This document shows, in pieces, positions 11,144-19,687 of a DNA stretch of 46,265 bases; the first letter of the stretch is position 1, and the number at the start of each line of letters is the position of its first letter. The position numbers and the translations under genes are program-made. The notes beneath the pieces are model-generated. The model was not told where the DNA came from. It saw nothing but the letters and a program-made list of their open reading frames with translations, and did not search any database. Source of the stretch: Comamonadaceae bacterium (lineage in GTDB: Bacteria > Pseudomonadota > Gammaproteobacteria > Burkholderiales > Burkholderiaceae_C); assembly GCA_947450695.1 (NCBI GenBank), contig CANFWV010000023.1, forward strand, positions 1 through 46,265, given 5' to 3'.

Positions 11144-12184
11144 TCAACGAATCTTGAAAACGGTTTCTGCATTCGTCTGAAAGAACATCTTCTTGTCTTC
11201 AGCACTCATGGTCATGTTGTCCAGTGCAATGACCTCGTCAACCTGGTGTTGATACGGGTAATCCATCGCATACAGGACGCGGTCAACACCCACCACCTGC
11301 TGTGCAAATTTGATGGCCGGCTCCCATGCCACGCCGCTGTTGGTGATGTAGAAGTTTTCGCGGAGGTAATCACTGGGCTTCTTCTTGATTGGCTTCATGC
11401 TGTCATAACGCTGAGACGCCACGGTCGCACGGTGCATATAGTCAAGGCGATACATCCAGTACGGCAGCGCCTCACCCATGTGTCCAATGATCATCTTGAG
11501 TTTCGGGAAACGATCAAATACACCGGCGGTGATGATGCGCATGGCATGCAGCCCTGTCTCTACGCCAAAGCCGTAGATTGCGCCGTCAAGGCCGCACTCT
11601 TGAAACGGCTGGAGCATGTTCTTCGGGAGCGAATTAGGGTGCAGGTAAATCGGCGTGTCGTGCGCTTCAGCAGCGGCAAAAATATCCCAGAATTTAGGAT
11701 CTGACAAATACTCGCCCTGTGTGTGCGAGTTAATCACGACTGAGTGAATGCCCAGTTGATTCACACCGCGCTCAATTTCCTTGGCTGCCGCTTGAGGGTC
11801 TTGTGGTGCAACCGTCAGCATGCCGACGAAACGCGTTGGGTGCCGGCGAATGGCATCGGCCAAATAATCGTTGGCGACTTTGGCGTACGCCACCGCGTCA
11901 GCCTTCTCCATCACTTGCACGCCTGGCGAGGTGAGTGCAAGAACCTGCTTGTCAATGCCGCACTCGTCCATGTGCTGGATGCGCAACTGATCCATATCGG
12001 TCAGGCAGCGAATGATGTGTTGAGCACGTGCACTGGGGCTGCTCATGTAAAAGCCCATCAACCCTCTGAAGCCAGGATCTGCATCCCCTTTTTCAAGGAT
12101 TTTTTTGTAGATGCTGAGCATTTCGGGCGGGGCAAATGCTTCTTCGGTGGCAATGCGTTGGTAGTCGCTTGATTTTGGATGCAT
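11144..12184 (-). CDS. Amidohydrolase-2 family decarboxylase, LigW (5-carboxyvanillate decarboxylase)-like
   Basis: A 346-residue TIM-barrel protein. It closely resembles LigW/LigW2, metal-dependent non-oxidative decarboxylases of 5-carboxyvanillate, by RIATEEAFA at the N-terminus, LALTSPGVQ, INSHTQGEYL, HMGEALPYWMYRLDYMH, TNSGVAWEPAIKF and YAMDYPYQ. Candidate metal and catalytic residues are E14, H182, H235 and D308, with R246 for the substrate carboxylate, assigned by analogy. The ATG at 12184 has GGAG upstream. It sits between Bug receptor genes in operon A with two flavin hydroxylases in the region. Its substrate is most likely a hydroxylated aromatic carboxylate. Related gamma-resorcylate and 2,3-dihydroxybenzoate decarboxylases are alternatives. 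Confidence 0.85.
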   Translation of the reverse strand: MHPKSSDYQRIATEEAFAPPEMLSIYKKILEKGDADPGFRGLMGFYMSSPSARAQHIIRCLTDMDQLRIQHMDECGIDKQVLALTSPGVQVMEKADAVAYAKVANDYLADAIRRHPTRFVGMLTVAPQDPQAAAKEIERGVNQLGIHSVVINSHTQGEYLSDPKFWDIFAAAEAHDTPIYLHPNSLPKNMLQPFQECGLDGAIYGFGVETGLHAMRIITAGVFDRFPKLKMIIGHMGEALPYWMYRLDYMHRATVASQRYDSMKPIKKKPSDYLRENFYITNSGVAWEPAIKFAQQVVGVDRVLYAMDYPYQHQVDEVIALDNMTMSAEDKKMFFQTNAETVFKIR

Positions 12185-12256
12185 GGTTTTTTTCTCCGGT
12201 AAGTTTATAAAAAAGAATGAGGGAATAAGCCGTGGGAAAACTGTATCGAAGCTTCG

Positions 12257-13270
12257 TTAATTGGCTTTGATGTTGTTGTCGATCGCCAGTTGTTTCCAGA
12301 CCGACATTTCTGTCGCGATGATTTTTGAGAACTCTTCAGGCGTGCTGCTGGTCGGAACCACCGACATCGCACTGAAGCGCTTTTTGACATCGGGCAACTC
12401 CATAACACGGGCAATTTCCTCCTGCAAGCGTTTGATCACAGATGCGGGCGTCCCCGCTGGCGCCAGCAGGCCGCTCCAGAAGGAGACTTTCAAATCAATC
12501 CCCACCTCACTCAGCGTGGGGATGTTGGGCAAGTCCTTGAGCCGTTCGCCTGACGTGACCGCCAAGGCCTTCACGCGGCCGCCCTGCAATCCGGCAGATG
12601 CGGCGCCGGCATCGACCAGCGTCATGCTGACGTCACCGGAAATCAGGGCCGTGATAGCGTCGTTGCTGCCTTTGTAAGGAATGTGCGCGAAGCTTGCGCC
12701 TGTCTTCGTCTTGAATAATTCCGTCACCAGTTGAAAGGACGAAGAGCTTGCGCTGTAGTTGGACTTGTCCGGGTTTTGTTTGGACTGCGCGACCAGTTCC
12801 TGCACGGATTTGGCAGGATTGTCTGCGTGGGTCAGCAGCAACAACGGAAAGGTCCCAAGCAGAGAGATCGGTGCAAACTCCTGCTGTGCGTAAGGCAATT
12901 TCGCGTAAAGCGCGTAATTGAAAACATTGGGACCACTGGCGCCCATCAAGAGGGTGTAGCCATCTGGTTTGGCTTTGGCCACATAGGCCGCCCCCACAAT
13001 CGAGGCCACACCGGCACGGTTTTCAACCACCACCGGCTGCCCCAATCCAATGGCCAGCTTTGCCGCCACGATGCGGGCCAACACATCACTGCTACCTCCA
13101 GCCGAAAAGCCGACCACGATGGTCACAGGCTTGACAGGATAATCCGCTGCTTGCGCAACAAAAGAGGCGCTAAATGCACCGAAGAATCCAATGACAAACG
13201 CCCACGAAAACACATACGAGGGCACACGCAGTGTGGTCACTGCAGCCAAAAACTGTAGGCGTTGAGGCAT
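12257..13270 (-). CDS. Bug-family solute receptor (tandem copy 2)
   Basis: A 337-residue periplasmic binding protein. Its long N-terminal leader ends in a hydrophobic stretch (FSWAFVIGFFGAFSASFVAQAA), a signal peptide after about 45 residues. Bug motifs are YPVKPVTIVVGFSAGGSSDVLARI, PVVVENRAGVASIVGAAYVAKAKPDGYT and FAHIPYKGSNDAITALISGDV. The ATG at 13270 has a strong AGGAG; a TTG at 13300 is less likely. Its C-terminus (EEFSKIIATEM..QLAIDNNIKAN) is nearly identical to that of the next gene, so the two are tandem duplicates. Ligand unknown. Confidence 0.9.
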   Translation of the reverse strand: MPQRLQFLAAVTTLRVPSYVFSWAFVIGFFGAFSASFVAQAADYPVKPVTIVVGFSAGGSSDVLARIVAAKLAIGLGQPVVVENRAGVASIVGAAYVAKAKPDGYTLLMGASGPNVFNYALYAKLPYAQQEFAPISLLGTFPLLLLTHADNPAKSVQELVAQSKQNPDKSNYSASSSSFQLVTELFKTKTGASFAHIPYKGSNDAITALISGDVSMTLVDAGAASAGLQGGRVKALAVTSGERLKDLPNIPTLSEVGIDLKVSFWSGLLAPAGTPASVIKRLQEEIARVMELPDVKKRFSAMSVVPTSSTPEEFSKIIATEMSVWKQLAIDNNIKAN

Positions 13271-13301
13271 GCGATCTCCTGCAGATAAAACGGTCCGCAA
13301 A

Positions 13302-14270
13302 TCAATTGGCCTTGATGTTGTTGTCTATGGCGAGTTGCCGCCACACCGGAATTTCAGAAGCGATGATTTTTGAAAACTCTTCTGACGTATTGCTCATCGG
13401 GATCACGGACATGCCGGTCATTCTTTTCTGCACGTCCGGCATAGCCACAACTTTGGCAACGCCCTCTTGCAGCGTCTTGATGATCTCGGCGGGTGTACCC
13501 GCAGGTGCCAGCAAGCCGATCCAAAGTGACGCTTTCAAGTCAACACCGAGTTCGGTCAGCGTCGGGACATTGGGGTAGTCTTTCATCCGTGTGGCAGACG
13601 TGACAGCCAACGCTTTGACGCGGCCGCTCTGCATGCCGATGAAAGCCGGACCCGCATCGGCCAGCGTCATCGTCACATCGCCAGCCATGACCGCCGTGAC
13701 GGAGTCGTTGGCACCCTTGTAGGGAATGTGCATGAATTTGGCGCCGGTCTTTTTATTGAACAACTCGGTGATCAACTGGAACGACGCGGAGCTAGCGCCG
13801 TAGTTGGCCTTGTCAGGATTTTGCTGTGACTGGCTGACAAGTTCTTGAACCGTTTTAGCTGGGTTTTTAATGTTCACAAGCAACACCAATGGTGAGTCGC
13901 TGACAAACGAAATAGGCGTGAAGTCTTGCGGCGTGTAGGGCAGTTTGGCGTAGACCGCATGGTTGAAAATCATCGGACCGGGCGCGCCCATGATCAGCGT
14001 GTAGCCATCGGCTTTAGCCTTGGCAACAAAGGTGCTGGCAACAATGGCACCCACGCTAGGGCGGTTTTCAACGATCACGGGTTGCCCAAACACAGCGGGT
14101 AGTTTTTCCGACAAGATGCGGGCCATCACATCAACCCCACCACCAGCGGAATACCCAACCACGATAGTGACGGGTTTGCTTGGGTAGTCAGCCGCAGTGG
14201 CGACAAGCGGCGCACATGTCAGTGCCGCTATCGCGAAATAGGCTAGTCGAATTTTTTGTTGGGTCAGCAT
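13302..14270 (-). CDS. Bug-family solute receptor (tandem copy 1)
   Basis: A 322-residue periplasmic binding protein with a signal peptide (IRLAYFAIAALTCAPLVATAA). Bug motifs include YPSKPVTIVVGYSAGGGVDVMARI, PVIVENRPSVGAIVASTFVAKAKADGYT and FMHIPYKGANDSVTAVMAGDV. The ATG at 14270 is preceded by AGGAG. It is the paralogue of the 12257-13270 gene, 31 nt away on the same strand. Both share the unusual VVGxSAGG..DVxARI loop rather than the PFTPGT loop of the other receptors here, suggesting related ligands for the pair. Confidence 0.9.
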   Translation of the reverse strand: MLTQQKIRLAYFAIAALTCAPLVATAADYPSKPVTIVVGYSAGGGVDVMARILSEKLPAVFGQPVIVENRPSVGAIVASTFVAKAKADGYTLIMGAPGPMIFNHAVYAKLPYTPQDFTPISFVSDSPLVLLVNIKNPAKTVQELVSQSQQNPDKANYGASSASFQLITELFNKKTGAKFMHIPYKGANDSVTAVMAGDVTMTLADAGPAFIGMQSGRVKALAVTSATRMKDYPNVPTLTELGVDLKASLWIGLLAPAGTPAEIIKTLQEGVAKVVAMPDVQKRMTGMSVIPMSNTSEEFSKIIASEIPVWRQLAIDNNIKAN

Positions 14271-14347
14271 GCTTGTCTCCTGGTTAAAACCGCTTGTGTC
14301 AGACGCTCTTATTGGCGCTTGATCTTTCGTGTCGTACTGACTACCGC

Positions 14348-16096
14348 TTATTGCAGTCCGATCTGCACATTGAGCAGCGCAGCCTGTCCGGCGTCCACAG
14401 CTTTGAGGCAGCGGGCGATGGCCGCATCAACCTCACTTGGCTCACGGACACATTCGCCATAAGCGCCAAAGGCTTCAGCGACTTTTTCGAAGTGTCTGTC
14501 AGGCCCCTGAAGGCGCGCGTGGAATTCATCGGCATCGACCGCGGCACCGGCGGGGTAAACGCGCAGAACGGCTTCCTTGACAGCTTGCCAGCCACCGTTG
14601 TCGAGCACCACGGTAAAAATTGGCAAGTTGTAGCGCTGAGCAGTTGAGTAAACCGAGGTCGGCGTTGAGAAGTGAAATCCGCCGTCACCCACAATCTGCA
14701 GCACACGCACCTTCGGATTTGCAAGTTGCGCACCGAGCGCCATACCCCCGCTATAGCCCAAGCCACCGCCGGCGCCGGACAGCAGCGTCAATGGTTGGCT
14801 GCGTGGAATTTGATTGAGCACAGCAAACGTATTGCGAATGGCCTCGTTGATGACGATGTCTTCTGGTGCAATGGCAGCGCCCAGTGCCGCACACACATAG
14901 GCCGCGGAAATAGCACCCGCCTTGCCATGGTCGTCCGCCGCCCGCGCAATTCCGGCCTTACGCTCGGTACTGGAAGGCAACCAACTGCTGATGCGTTCAG
15001 ACACTTTTTGATGAAAGGCTGCATCGGCTTTTTCTCGGACAATTTTGGCAACCTGCCGAAGCACGGCACCACAGTCAGCCTGCACACGCATGTCTGTGGC
15101 AAAGCCCCACATCGGGAAATCTTTTTTGATGGTGTCCACATCGATGTGAGTCCAGCGGGTGGCGTTGTTGGTTTGCACAAATTTAGGCAACCATGGCACG
15201 TCCACATCCAACAGCAGACCCACGTCGGCAACTGCCACCGCTTTGGCGGGGTCAAAACCCCCAAAGCAAGGTGACGCACGGTCAATGTTCATGTGGCTGG
15301 GGCTGAACTCGAACACCTGTATGCCGCAAAGCAAGGCGAGGTCTTCAAGTGCAGCCACGGCATCAGCTTTGCGGCCGAGGTAGGACGTCACGGCCATCGG
15401 GCTTTTGGCTGACAAAAGTTGCGCGGCAATCGCCTGCGCACGTTCGTCATCAATACCGCCAGCCTGAACCGGGCCGTAGCGCTCGCCGCTATAGGCTTGG
15501 ACCGTGTCATTCGGCAGCGTTTCGGCCAGCACTTCACGCGGCAAGGTTAGGTAGACCGGACCCTGCGGGTCGCTTTGCATCACCGAATGGCCCCGCCGTA
15601 AAACTTCTTTGGCAATCACACCGCTGGGCAGGGAGTAATCCCACTTGACATACGGGCGCACCAAGCTGGCCATGTCAAAAGGGTCTTGCACAAAATGCAC
15701 ATAGTTGTCGCGCGAACCCGGCAGCTCACCGCGCAAGGTGTATGGCGCTTTGCCGGCGATCAGCATCACCGGCAAGCGACCACGAAACATGTTGTGCATG
15801 CCCATGGCGGCGTTGGCCGTTCCCGCGTCAACGTGCACCATGACAGCTTGGCCACGTCCCGTGGTCGCGGCGTAACCAGCCGCCATGTGGATCGCGACGT
15901 TCTCATGTGGGCACAACAACATGGTCGGGTGCGGGCGACCTTGCTGATCCCAGCGCGCCAGCTCTTCAATGATCGATACGTGGTCGGTGCCCAAGTTCGA
16001 GAAGACGTAGTCAATGCCCAGCTCGGTCAGTCCTTCAAGGAAATAATGCGCACCACTCTGAAGGGTGACTTGGCCGGGGGGGGGGTGTTGGCTCAT
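14348..16096 (-). CDS. ThDP-requiring enzyme of the acetolactate synthase/benzoylformate decarboxylase superfamily
   Basis: A 582-residue protein, first gene of operon A. The N-terminal PYR domain carries the catalytic Glu65 in LLCPHENVAIHMAAGYA. The ThDP motif begins GDG at 470 and ends at N500 (GDGGFHF..VVLDNGG). It is only distantly like the 1518-3212 enzyme. Such proteins catalyse decarboxylation or carboligation of 2-oxo acids; here it may process a 2-oxo acid from aromatic breakdown (inference). Codons 4-7 contain a run of ten C (16085-16076 on the plus strand as G10), unusual and potentially slippage-prone. A TTGACA promoter lies at 16169-16196. Confidence 0.86.
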   Translation of the reverse strand: MSQHPPPGQVTLQSGAHYFLEGLTELGIDYVFSNLGTDHVSIIEELARWDQQGRPHPTMLLCPHENVAIHMAAGYAATTGRGQAVMVHVDAGTANAAMGMHNMFRGRLPVMLIAGKAPYTLRGELPGSRDNYVHFVQDPFDMASLVRPYVKWDYSLPSGVIAKEVLRRGHSVMQSDPQGPVYLTLPREVLAETLPNDTVQAYSGERYGPVQAGGIDDERAQAIAAQLLSAKSPMAVTSYLGRKADAVAALEDLALLCGIQVFEFSPSHMNIDRASPCFGGFDPAKAVAVADVGLLLDVDVPWLPKFVQTNNATRWTHIDVDTIKKDFPMWGFATDMRVQADCGAVLRQVAKIVREKADAAFHQKVSERISSWLPSSTERKAGIARAADDHGKAGAISAAYVCAALGAAIAPEDIVINEAIRNTFAVLNQIPRSQPLTLLSGAGGGLGYSGGMALGAQLANPKVRVLQIVGDGGFHFSTPTSVYSTAQRYNLPIFTVVLDNGGWQAVKEAVLRVYPAGAAVDADEFHARLQGPDRHFEKVAEAFGAYGECVREPSEVDAAIARCLKAVDAGQAALLNVQIGLQ

Positions 16097-16168
16097 GGGT
16101 ATGTGTCTCTACGTTATGTCTGGGCCGGCAAGAAATCCTTGCTGCATTCGCTAAAACCGGTACATCAG

Positions 16169-16196
16169 CTTTACAGGCTCGTACTCTTTTGTCAAT
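16169..16196 (-). promoter_or_regulatory. Sigma-70-like promoter of operon A
   Basis: On the minus strand a consensus -35 TTGACA (16196-16191) is followed after 16 nt by TAAAGC (16174-16169). It lies about 70 nt upstream of the ThDP gene start. A regulator-type dyad sits just upstream at 16202-16217. Confidence 0.5.
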
Positions 16197-16201
16197 CCTA
16201 A

Positions 16202-16217
16202 TTAACTTCGAATTGAA
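16202..16217. promoter_or_regulatory. Candidate LysR-type operator between operon A and the LysR gene
   Basis: An imperfect 16-bp palindrome, TTAACTTCGAATTGAA, is centred on TTCGAA in the divergent intergenic region. Its centre is about 48 nt upstream of the predicted operon A start point, a normal place for a LysR-type activator site. This is inferred from position and symmetry only. Confidence 0.35.
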
Positions 16218-16266
16218 TGACAATAACCAATTTTTAAGATAAACCTTTTCTAGATCGTGATGAATC

Positions 16267-17247
16267 GTGGATACCCTCTCTAACCTCAAAGCCTTTGTCG
16301 CCACCGCAGATGCTGGTAGTTTTTCAGGCGCGGCTAGGCAGATGGGGCTTGTGCCATCGGTCATTTCAAAACGAATTGACCAGCTTGAGTGGCTCATTCG
16401 GGCACCGCTTTTCACCCGCACTACGCGTAAGTTGACGCTGACCGACGTGGGCGACCGCTACTTGCACACCGTACGCCAAGTGATAGGGCAAGTTGACGAT
16501 GCCTTGGCCGGCATGGCACGTGCCAGTGGCGAACTGGAGGGCCATATTCGCGTGAAGTTGCCGACCACACTGGCTGTTTTGTACCTTAGCGACATCCTCA
16601 ATGACTTCGTGAAAAGTCAACCTAGGATCAGCATGGACATCGTTCTGGCCGACCGATCCGTGAACCCCATTGAGGAAGGATTTGACATTGCCATAGGTGC
16701 CCTGCCCGAACTGTATGGACGGGTTCAGGACAAACCACTGCGGTTAATGAAGCGCTACCTCTGTGCAGCACCCGCCTACCTGGAACGGATGGGGAGACCC
16801 CAACACCCGGGTGACCTAGTCGACCATGACTGCTTGGTGTTCACAACCTCCGGGGTGCGCTGGGAGTTTCAGAGCCCGCAAGGTCTGATGGGCATTGACG
16901 TGCGCGCCAAATTGCGCACCAACGATGGACTTGCGCTGTGCGAGGCGACCATCGCGGGCACCGGCATTGCCGTGTTGGCGGACTACATCGCGGAAGGTGC
17001 TCTGAACGCGGGTCAGTTGGTGGAAATCATGCAACCCTATTCCGTGCCTGGGATCTGGCTGAAAGCGCTGGTCCCGACCAACCGGCTTGAACTACCCCGT
17101 GTCCGCATGCTGCTGGACTGGCTGGAGAAAAAACTCAAGCCGGACACGCCTTGGGACAAAATACGCCTCTTACCCCAGCCTGATGCGCCGCAAAAGGATG
17201 CCCCACACGCTTCTCAAGCAACTCTCGCGCCAGACGCAGCCACATGA
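16267..17247 (+). CDS. LysR-type transcriptional regulator
   Basis: A 326-residue protein. The winged HTH is at 1-65 (LSNLKAFVATADAGSFSGAARQMGLVPSVISKRIDQLE, then RAPLFTRTTRKLTLT). The effector-binding domain follows at about 90-300, with a PIEEGFDIAIGALPE segment typical of the family. The start is GTG at 16267; there is no better ATG and no strong Shine-Dalgarno. It is divergent from operon A across a 170-nt region, the classical LysR arrangement, so it probably controls that operon. Its stop overlaps the MarR start by 4 nt, so the two are translationally coupled. Confidence 0.93.
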   Translation: MDTLSNLKAFVATADAGSFSGAARQMGLVPSVISKRIDQLEWLIRAPLFTRTTRKLTLTDVGDRYLHTVRQVIGQVDDALAGMARASGELEGHIRVKLPTTLAVLYLSDILNDFVKSQPRISMDIVLADRSVNPIEEGFDIAIGALPELYGRVQDKPLRLMKRYLCAAPAYLERMGRPQHPGDLVDHDCLVFTTSGVRWEFQSPQGLMGIDVRAKLRTNDGLALCEATIAGTGIAVLADYIAEGALNAGQLVEIMQPYSVPGIWLKALVPTNRLELPRVRMLLDWLEKKLKPDTPWDKIRLLPQPDAPQKDAPHASQATLAPDAAT

Positions 17248-17723
17248 CCCTGTTCAAAGACCTTTCTCTGCTGTACACCCGACCCGGTTTTTTACTGCGA
17301 CGGGCACATCAAATTTCAGCTGCCGTGTTTGAAGACGAATGCCGGAGCGTGGGACTGACCCCGGCACAATTCGGCGTACTGACCGTACTGCGCGCATCCC
17401 CTGGCTTGGACCAGTCAAGCTTGGCACGCGCCCTGGGCTTTGACAAAGTGACTGTGCTGCGCGTGTTGCGTGGCTTGGAGGAGCGGAGACTGTTGAAGCG
17501 ATCCCCTGCCCCGGACAGCCGGCGCAACTTAGCGGTTCAACTCACAGAGCATGGCGAAGTGTTGCTCAAAGAATCACAAAAACCTGCAGAACGCGCTTAT
17601 GAGCGACTGATGGGTCCTTTGTCGCCAGAACAGCAGTTGCAACTGGTCGCATTGCTGCAGCAGATGACCGAGGGGCTCGAAGAACACGCCCGCGCCTCGT
17701 TTGTGCCGGCGGATCGACCGTAG
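17244..17723 (+). CDS. MarR family transcriptional regulator
   Basis: A 159-residue protein with the MarR winged-helix fold: an N-terminal dimerisation helix, recognition region LDQSSLARALGFDKVTVLRVLRGLEERRLLKRSPAPDSRRNLAVQLTEHG at about 57-105, and C-terminal helices. The DSRR wing is the family DNA-contact element. MarR proteins often repress aromatic-degradation genes and are released by phenolic ligands. It starts inside the LysR stop (ATGA overlap) and is followed 27 nt later by a second LysR gene, forming one plus-strand regulator block. Confidence 0.93.
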   Translation: MTLFKDLSLLYTRPGFLLRRAHQISAAVFEDECRSVGLTPAQFGVLTVLRASPGLDQSSLARALGFDKVTVLRVLRGLEERRLLKRSPAPDSRRNLAVQLTEHGEVLLKESQKPAERAYERLMGPLSPEQQLQLVALLQQMTEGLEEHARASFVPADRP

Positions 17724-17750
17724 TCCAGCAATGACCCGAATGCAAGGCCC

Positions 17751-18689
17751 ATGAATATTTCCATCAAGCAGTTGCGTGCGTTCGTCACCGTCGCCGACAG
17801 CCAGAGTTTCACCAAGGCCGCCAACACACTGTTCTTCACCCAGTCAGCATTGAGCGTCCTGGTCAAAGAGCTTGAAGATGAAGTTGGTTTTCGCCTGCTG
17901 GACAGAACAACACGTCAGGTGGTCCTCTCAGATTCTGGAAGAGATTTTTATCAACTTGCGCAAAAGTTGCTGGATGAGTTTCAGGCCGTTATTCGCGATA
18001 CATCAGACATCGCCATGCTCAGACGCGGCGTGGTTCGTGTGGGTGCTACAGAGGCTGTTGCCTCTTCACTGGTTGTCCCAGCCATCGCCGCTTATGAGCG
18101 TAGCCAACCAGGGATCAATGTTCGACTTGTAGATACGTTGGTGTCGTCCATGTTCAATGCACTTCGCAGCGGCGAAGTCGACTTTGTCATTGGTCCAGAT
18201 TCAATCCAAGACTCACAATTCGACTCTGCCCTGCATATGGAGCCCCTGCTGACAAGTCCCTTTTTAGTCTGGAGCCTGCCGAGTCACCCACTGGCCTCTG
18301 GCAAACGGGTGACTTGGCAACAACTGTTGCGAAATGACCTGATCATTCCCACCATGGACTTCACAACACAGCTCATACCCTTGGTCCAACAGCATCTTGG
18401 AAATGAAGTCGTTGACCGAGCGTTGACAGTGACAACGGCCACACGCCGTCGTGTCACGAACATCACCACGGCGCTGAGCATGGTCAAGGCAGGGCTTGGG
18501 GTTACGATTGCGGCCGAATATATCAGCCCTCTCGCGAGTGCCTTCGGCCTTGAAGGGCGGCCCCTTGTCAAACCCAGTCTCAAAAGAATGGTGACTTTGT
18601 ATTCCCGCCAAGGCCGGTCACTCTCGCCGGCGGCAGAGGCATTTGCAGAATTTTTTCGAAGCTTTTTAAAAGACAGGAAAAATGCTTAA
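17751..18689 (+). CDS. LysR-type transcriptional regulator (second)
   Basis: A 312-residue protein. The HTH is at 1-60 (NISIKQLRAFVTVADSQSFTKAANTLFFTQSALSVLVKELE, then GFRLLDRTTRQVVLS). The effector domain is at about 90-300. The ATG at 17751 follows CAAGG. It is not closely similar to the other LysR protein of the block. Its stop overlaps that of the convergent Bug receptor gene of operon B by two bases (TAA at 18687-18689 against 18688-18686). It may regulate operon B, whose promoter is, however, over 4 kb away, so the target is uncertain. Confidence 0.92.
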   Translation: MNISIKQLRAFVTVADSQSFTKAANTLFFTQSALSVLVKELEDEVGFRLLDRTTRQVVLSDSGRDFYQLAQKLLDEFQAVIRDTSDIAMLRRGVVRVGATEAVASSLVVPAIAAYERSQPGINVRLVDTLVSSMFNALRSGEVDFVIGPDSIQDSQFDSALHMEPLLTSPFLVWSLPSHPLASGKRVTWQQLLRNDLIIPTMDFTTQLIPLVQQHLGNEVVDRALTVTTATRRRVTNITTALSMVKAGLGVTIAAEYISPLASAFGLEGRPLVKPSLKRMVTLYSRQGRSLSPAAEAFAEFFRSFLKDRKNA

Positions 18690-19645
18690 GCCGGTTTGAT
18701 ATTTGTTTTTCTAACGACCTGAGACCACAACTCAGACTCCGCTTTGGTCAAAGCCAGTAGCTCTTGTGAGGTCCCCGTTTTCAAGAGCATGCCTTGCTTT
18801 GCAAAACTCTCTTTGACGGTTGGCTCATGGAGTGATTCAGTCACTGCTATTCGATATTGCTCAGCCAGCGCCGAAGGCAATTTGGGCGCCCCCCAGACCG
18901 AATACCACGCATCGGCGTGAAAATTCTTAGCCCCTTGCTCTTGAAGCGAAGGAACATCCAAAAAGCTAGGGTGCCGCTCACGCAGCGATCCGCCAATTAT
19001 TTTTAAACGACCGGCATCGCGCTGAGCAATGGCGATCTGAATCGGCAAGAACATGGCGGGTATCAGCCCCCCGAGCAAATCATTGATAGCTGGAGATGAC
19101 CCTTTGTAAGCGACATGCTCAAGGTTCACACCCAAGGACTGTTTCAGCAGCTCCATGAACAAGTGGTGGTGTGTTCCATTACCCGGTGAGGCATAAAACA
19201 AGCCTTGCTTGGAATTCGCCCAAGTGACGAACTCTTGCAGATTTTTGGCGGGTATGTCTTTGTGCACGACCAGCACAAAAGAAGTCGAGGCAATTTGTGT
19301 GATGGGCGTGAAACTGTTGATGACGTCGAAGTCGATCATTTTGTAAAACAAGGGCAATGTCACCGTTGTCGCCGGAACAACGAGCAGCGTACCGGGATCG
19401 GTAGACTTGGCCACAAAACTCATACCGATCATGCCCGATGCACCGGCCTTGTTCTCGACCACATAGTCCAAGCCCAACTTGGCTTGCATGCTCGGCCCAA
19501 TCGCACGCGCAATGGTGTCGGGTGTCGTCCCAGGCGTGAGCGGCACCACCATGCGGATCAGCTTTTGCTGCGCTCTCACCACTGTCATCGACAAAAGTCC
19601 CGCGCCTCCCGTGGCTGCCAATAAGGTTCTGCGTCGTAATGTCAT
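18686..19645 (-). CDS. Bug-family solute receptor with Tat-like signal
   Basis: A 319-residue periplasmic binding protein, last gene of operon B. The N-terminus MTLRRRTLLAATGGAGLL has consecutive arginines followed by a moderately hydrophobic stretch, matching a twin-arginine export signal better than a Sec signal. Bug motifs are IRMVVPLTPGTTPDTIARAIG, YVVENKAGASGMIGMSFVAKS and LEHVAYKGSSPAINDLLGGLI. It is one of five receptors in the island and the only one with a Tat-like leader. It is 42 nt downstream of the aldolase gene. Confidence 0.9.
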   Translation of the reverse strand: MTLRRRTLLAATGGAGLLSMTVVRAQQKLIRMVVPLTPGTTPDTIARAIGPSMQAKLGLDYVVENKAGASGMIGMSFVAKSTDPGTLLVVPATTVTLPLFYKMIDFDVINSFTPITQIASTSFVLVVHKDIPAKNLQEFVTWANSKQGLFYASPGNGTHHHLFMELLKQSLGVNLEHVAYKGSSPAINDLLGGLIPAMFLPIQIAIAQRDAGRLKIIGGSLRERHPSFLDVPSLQEQGAKNFHADAWYSVWGAPKLPSALAEQYRIAVTESLHEPTVKESFAKQGMLLKTGTSQELLALTKAESELWSQVVRKTNIKPA

Positions 19646-19687
19646 TGATTGCCTCCCTTGTTATGAATCATGCGCTTGACTATCTTG

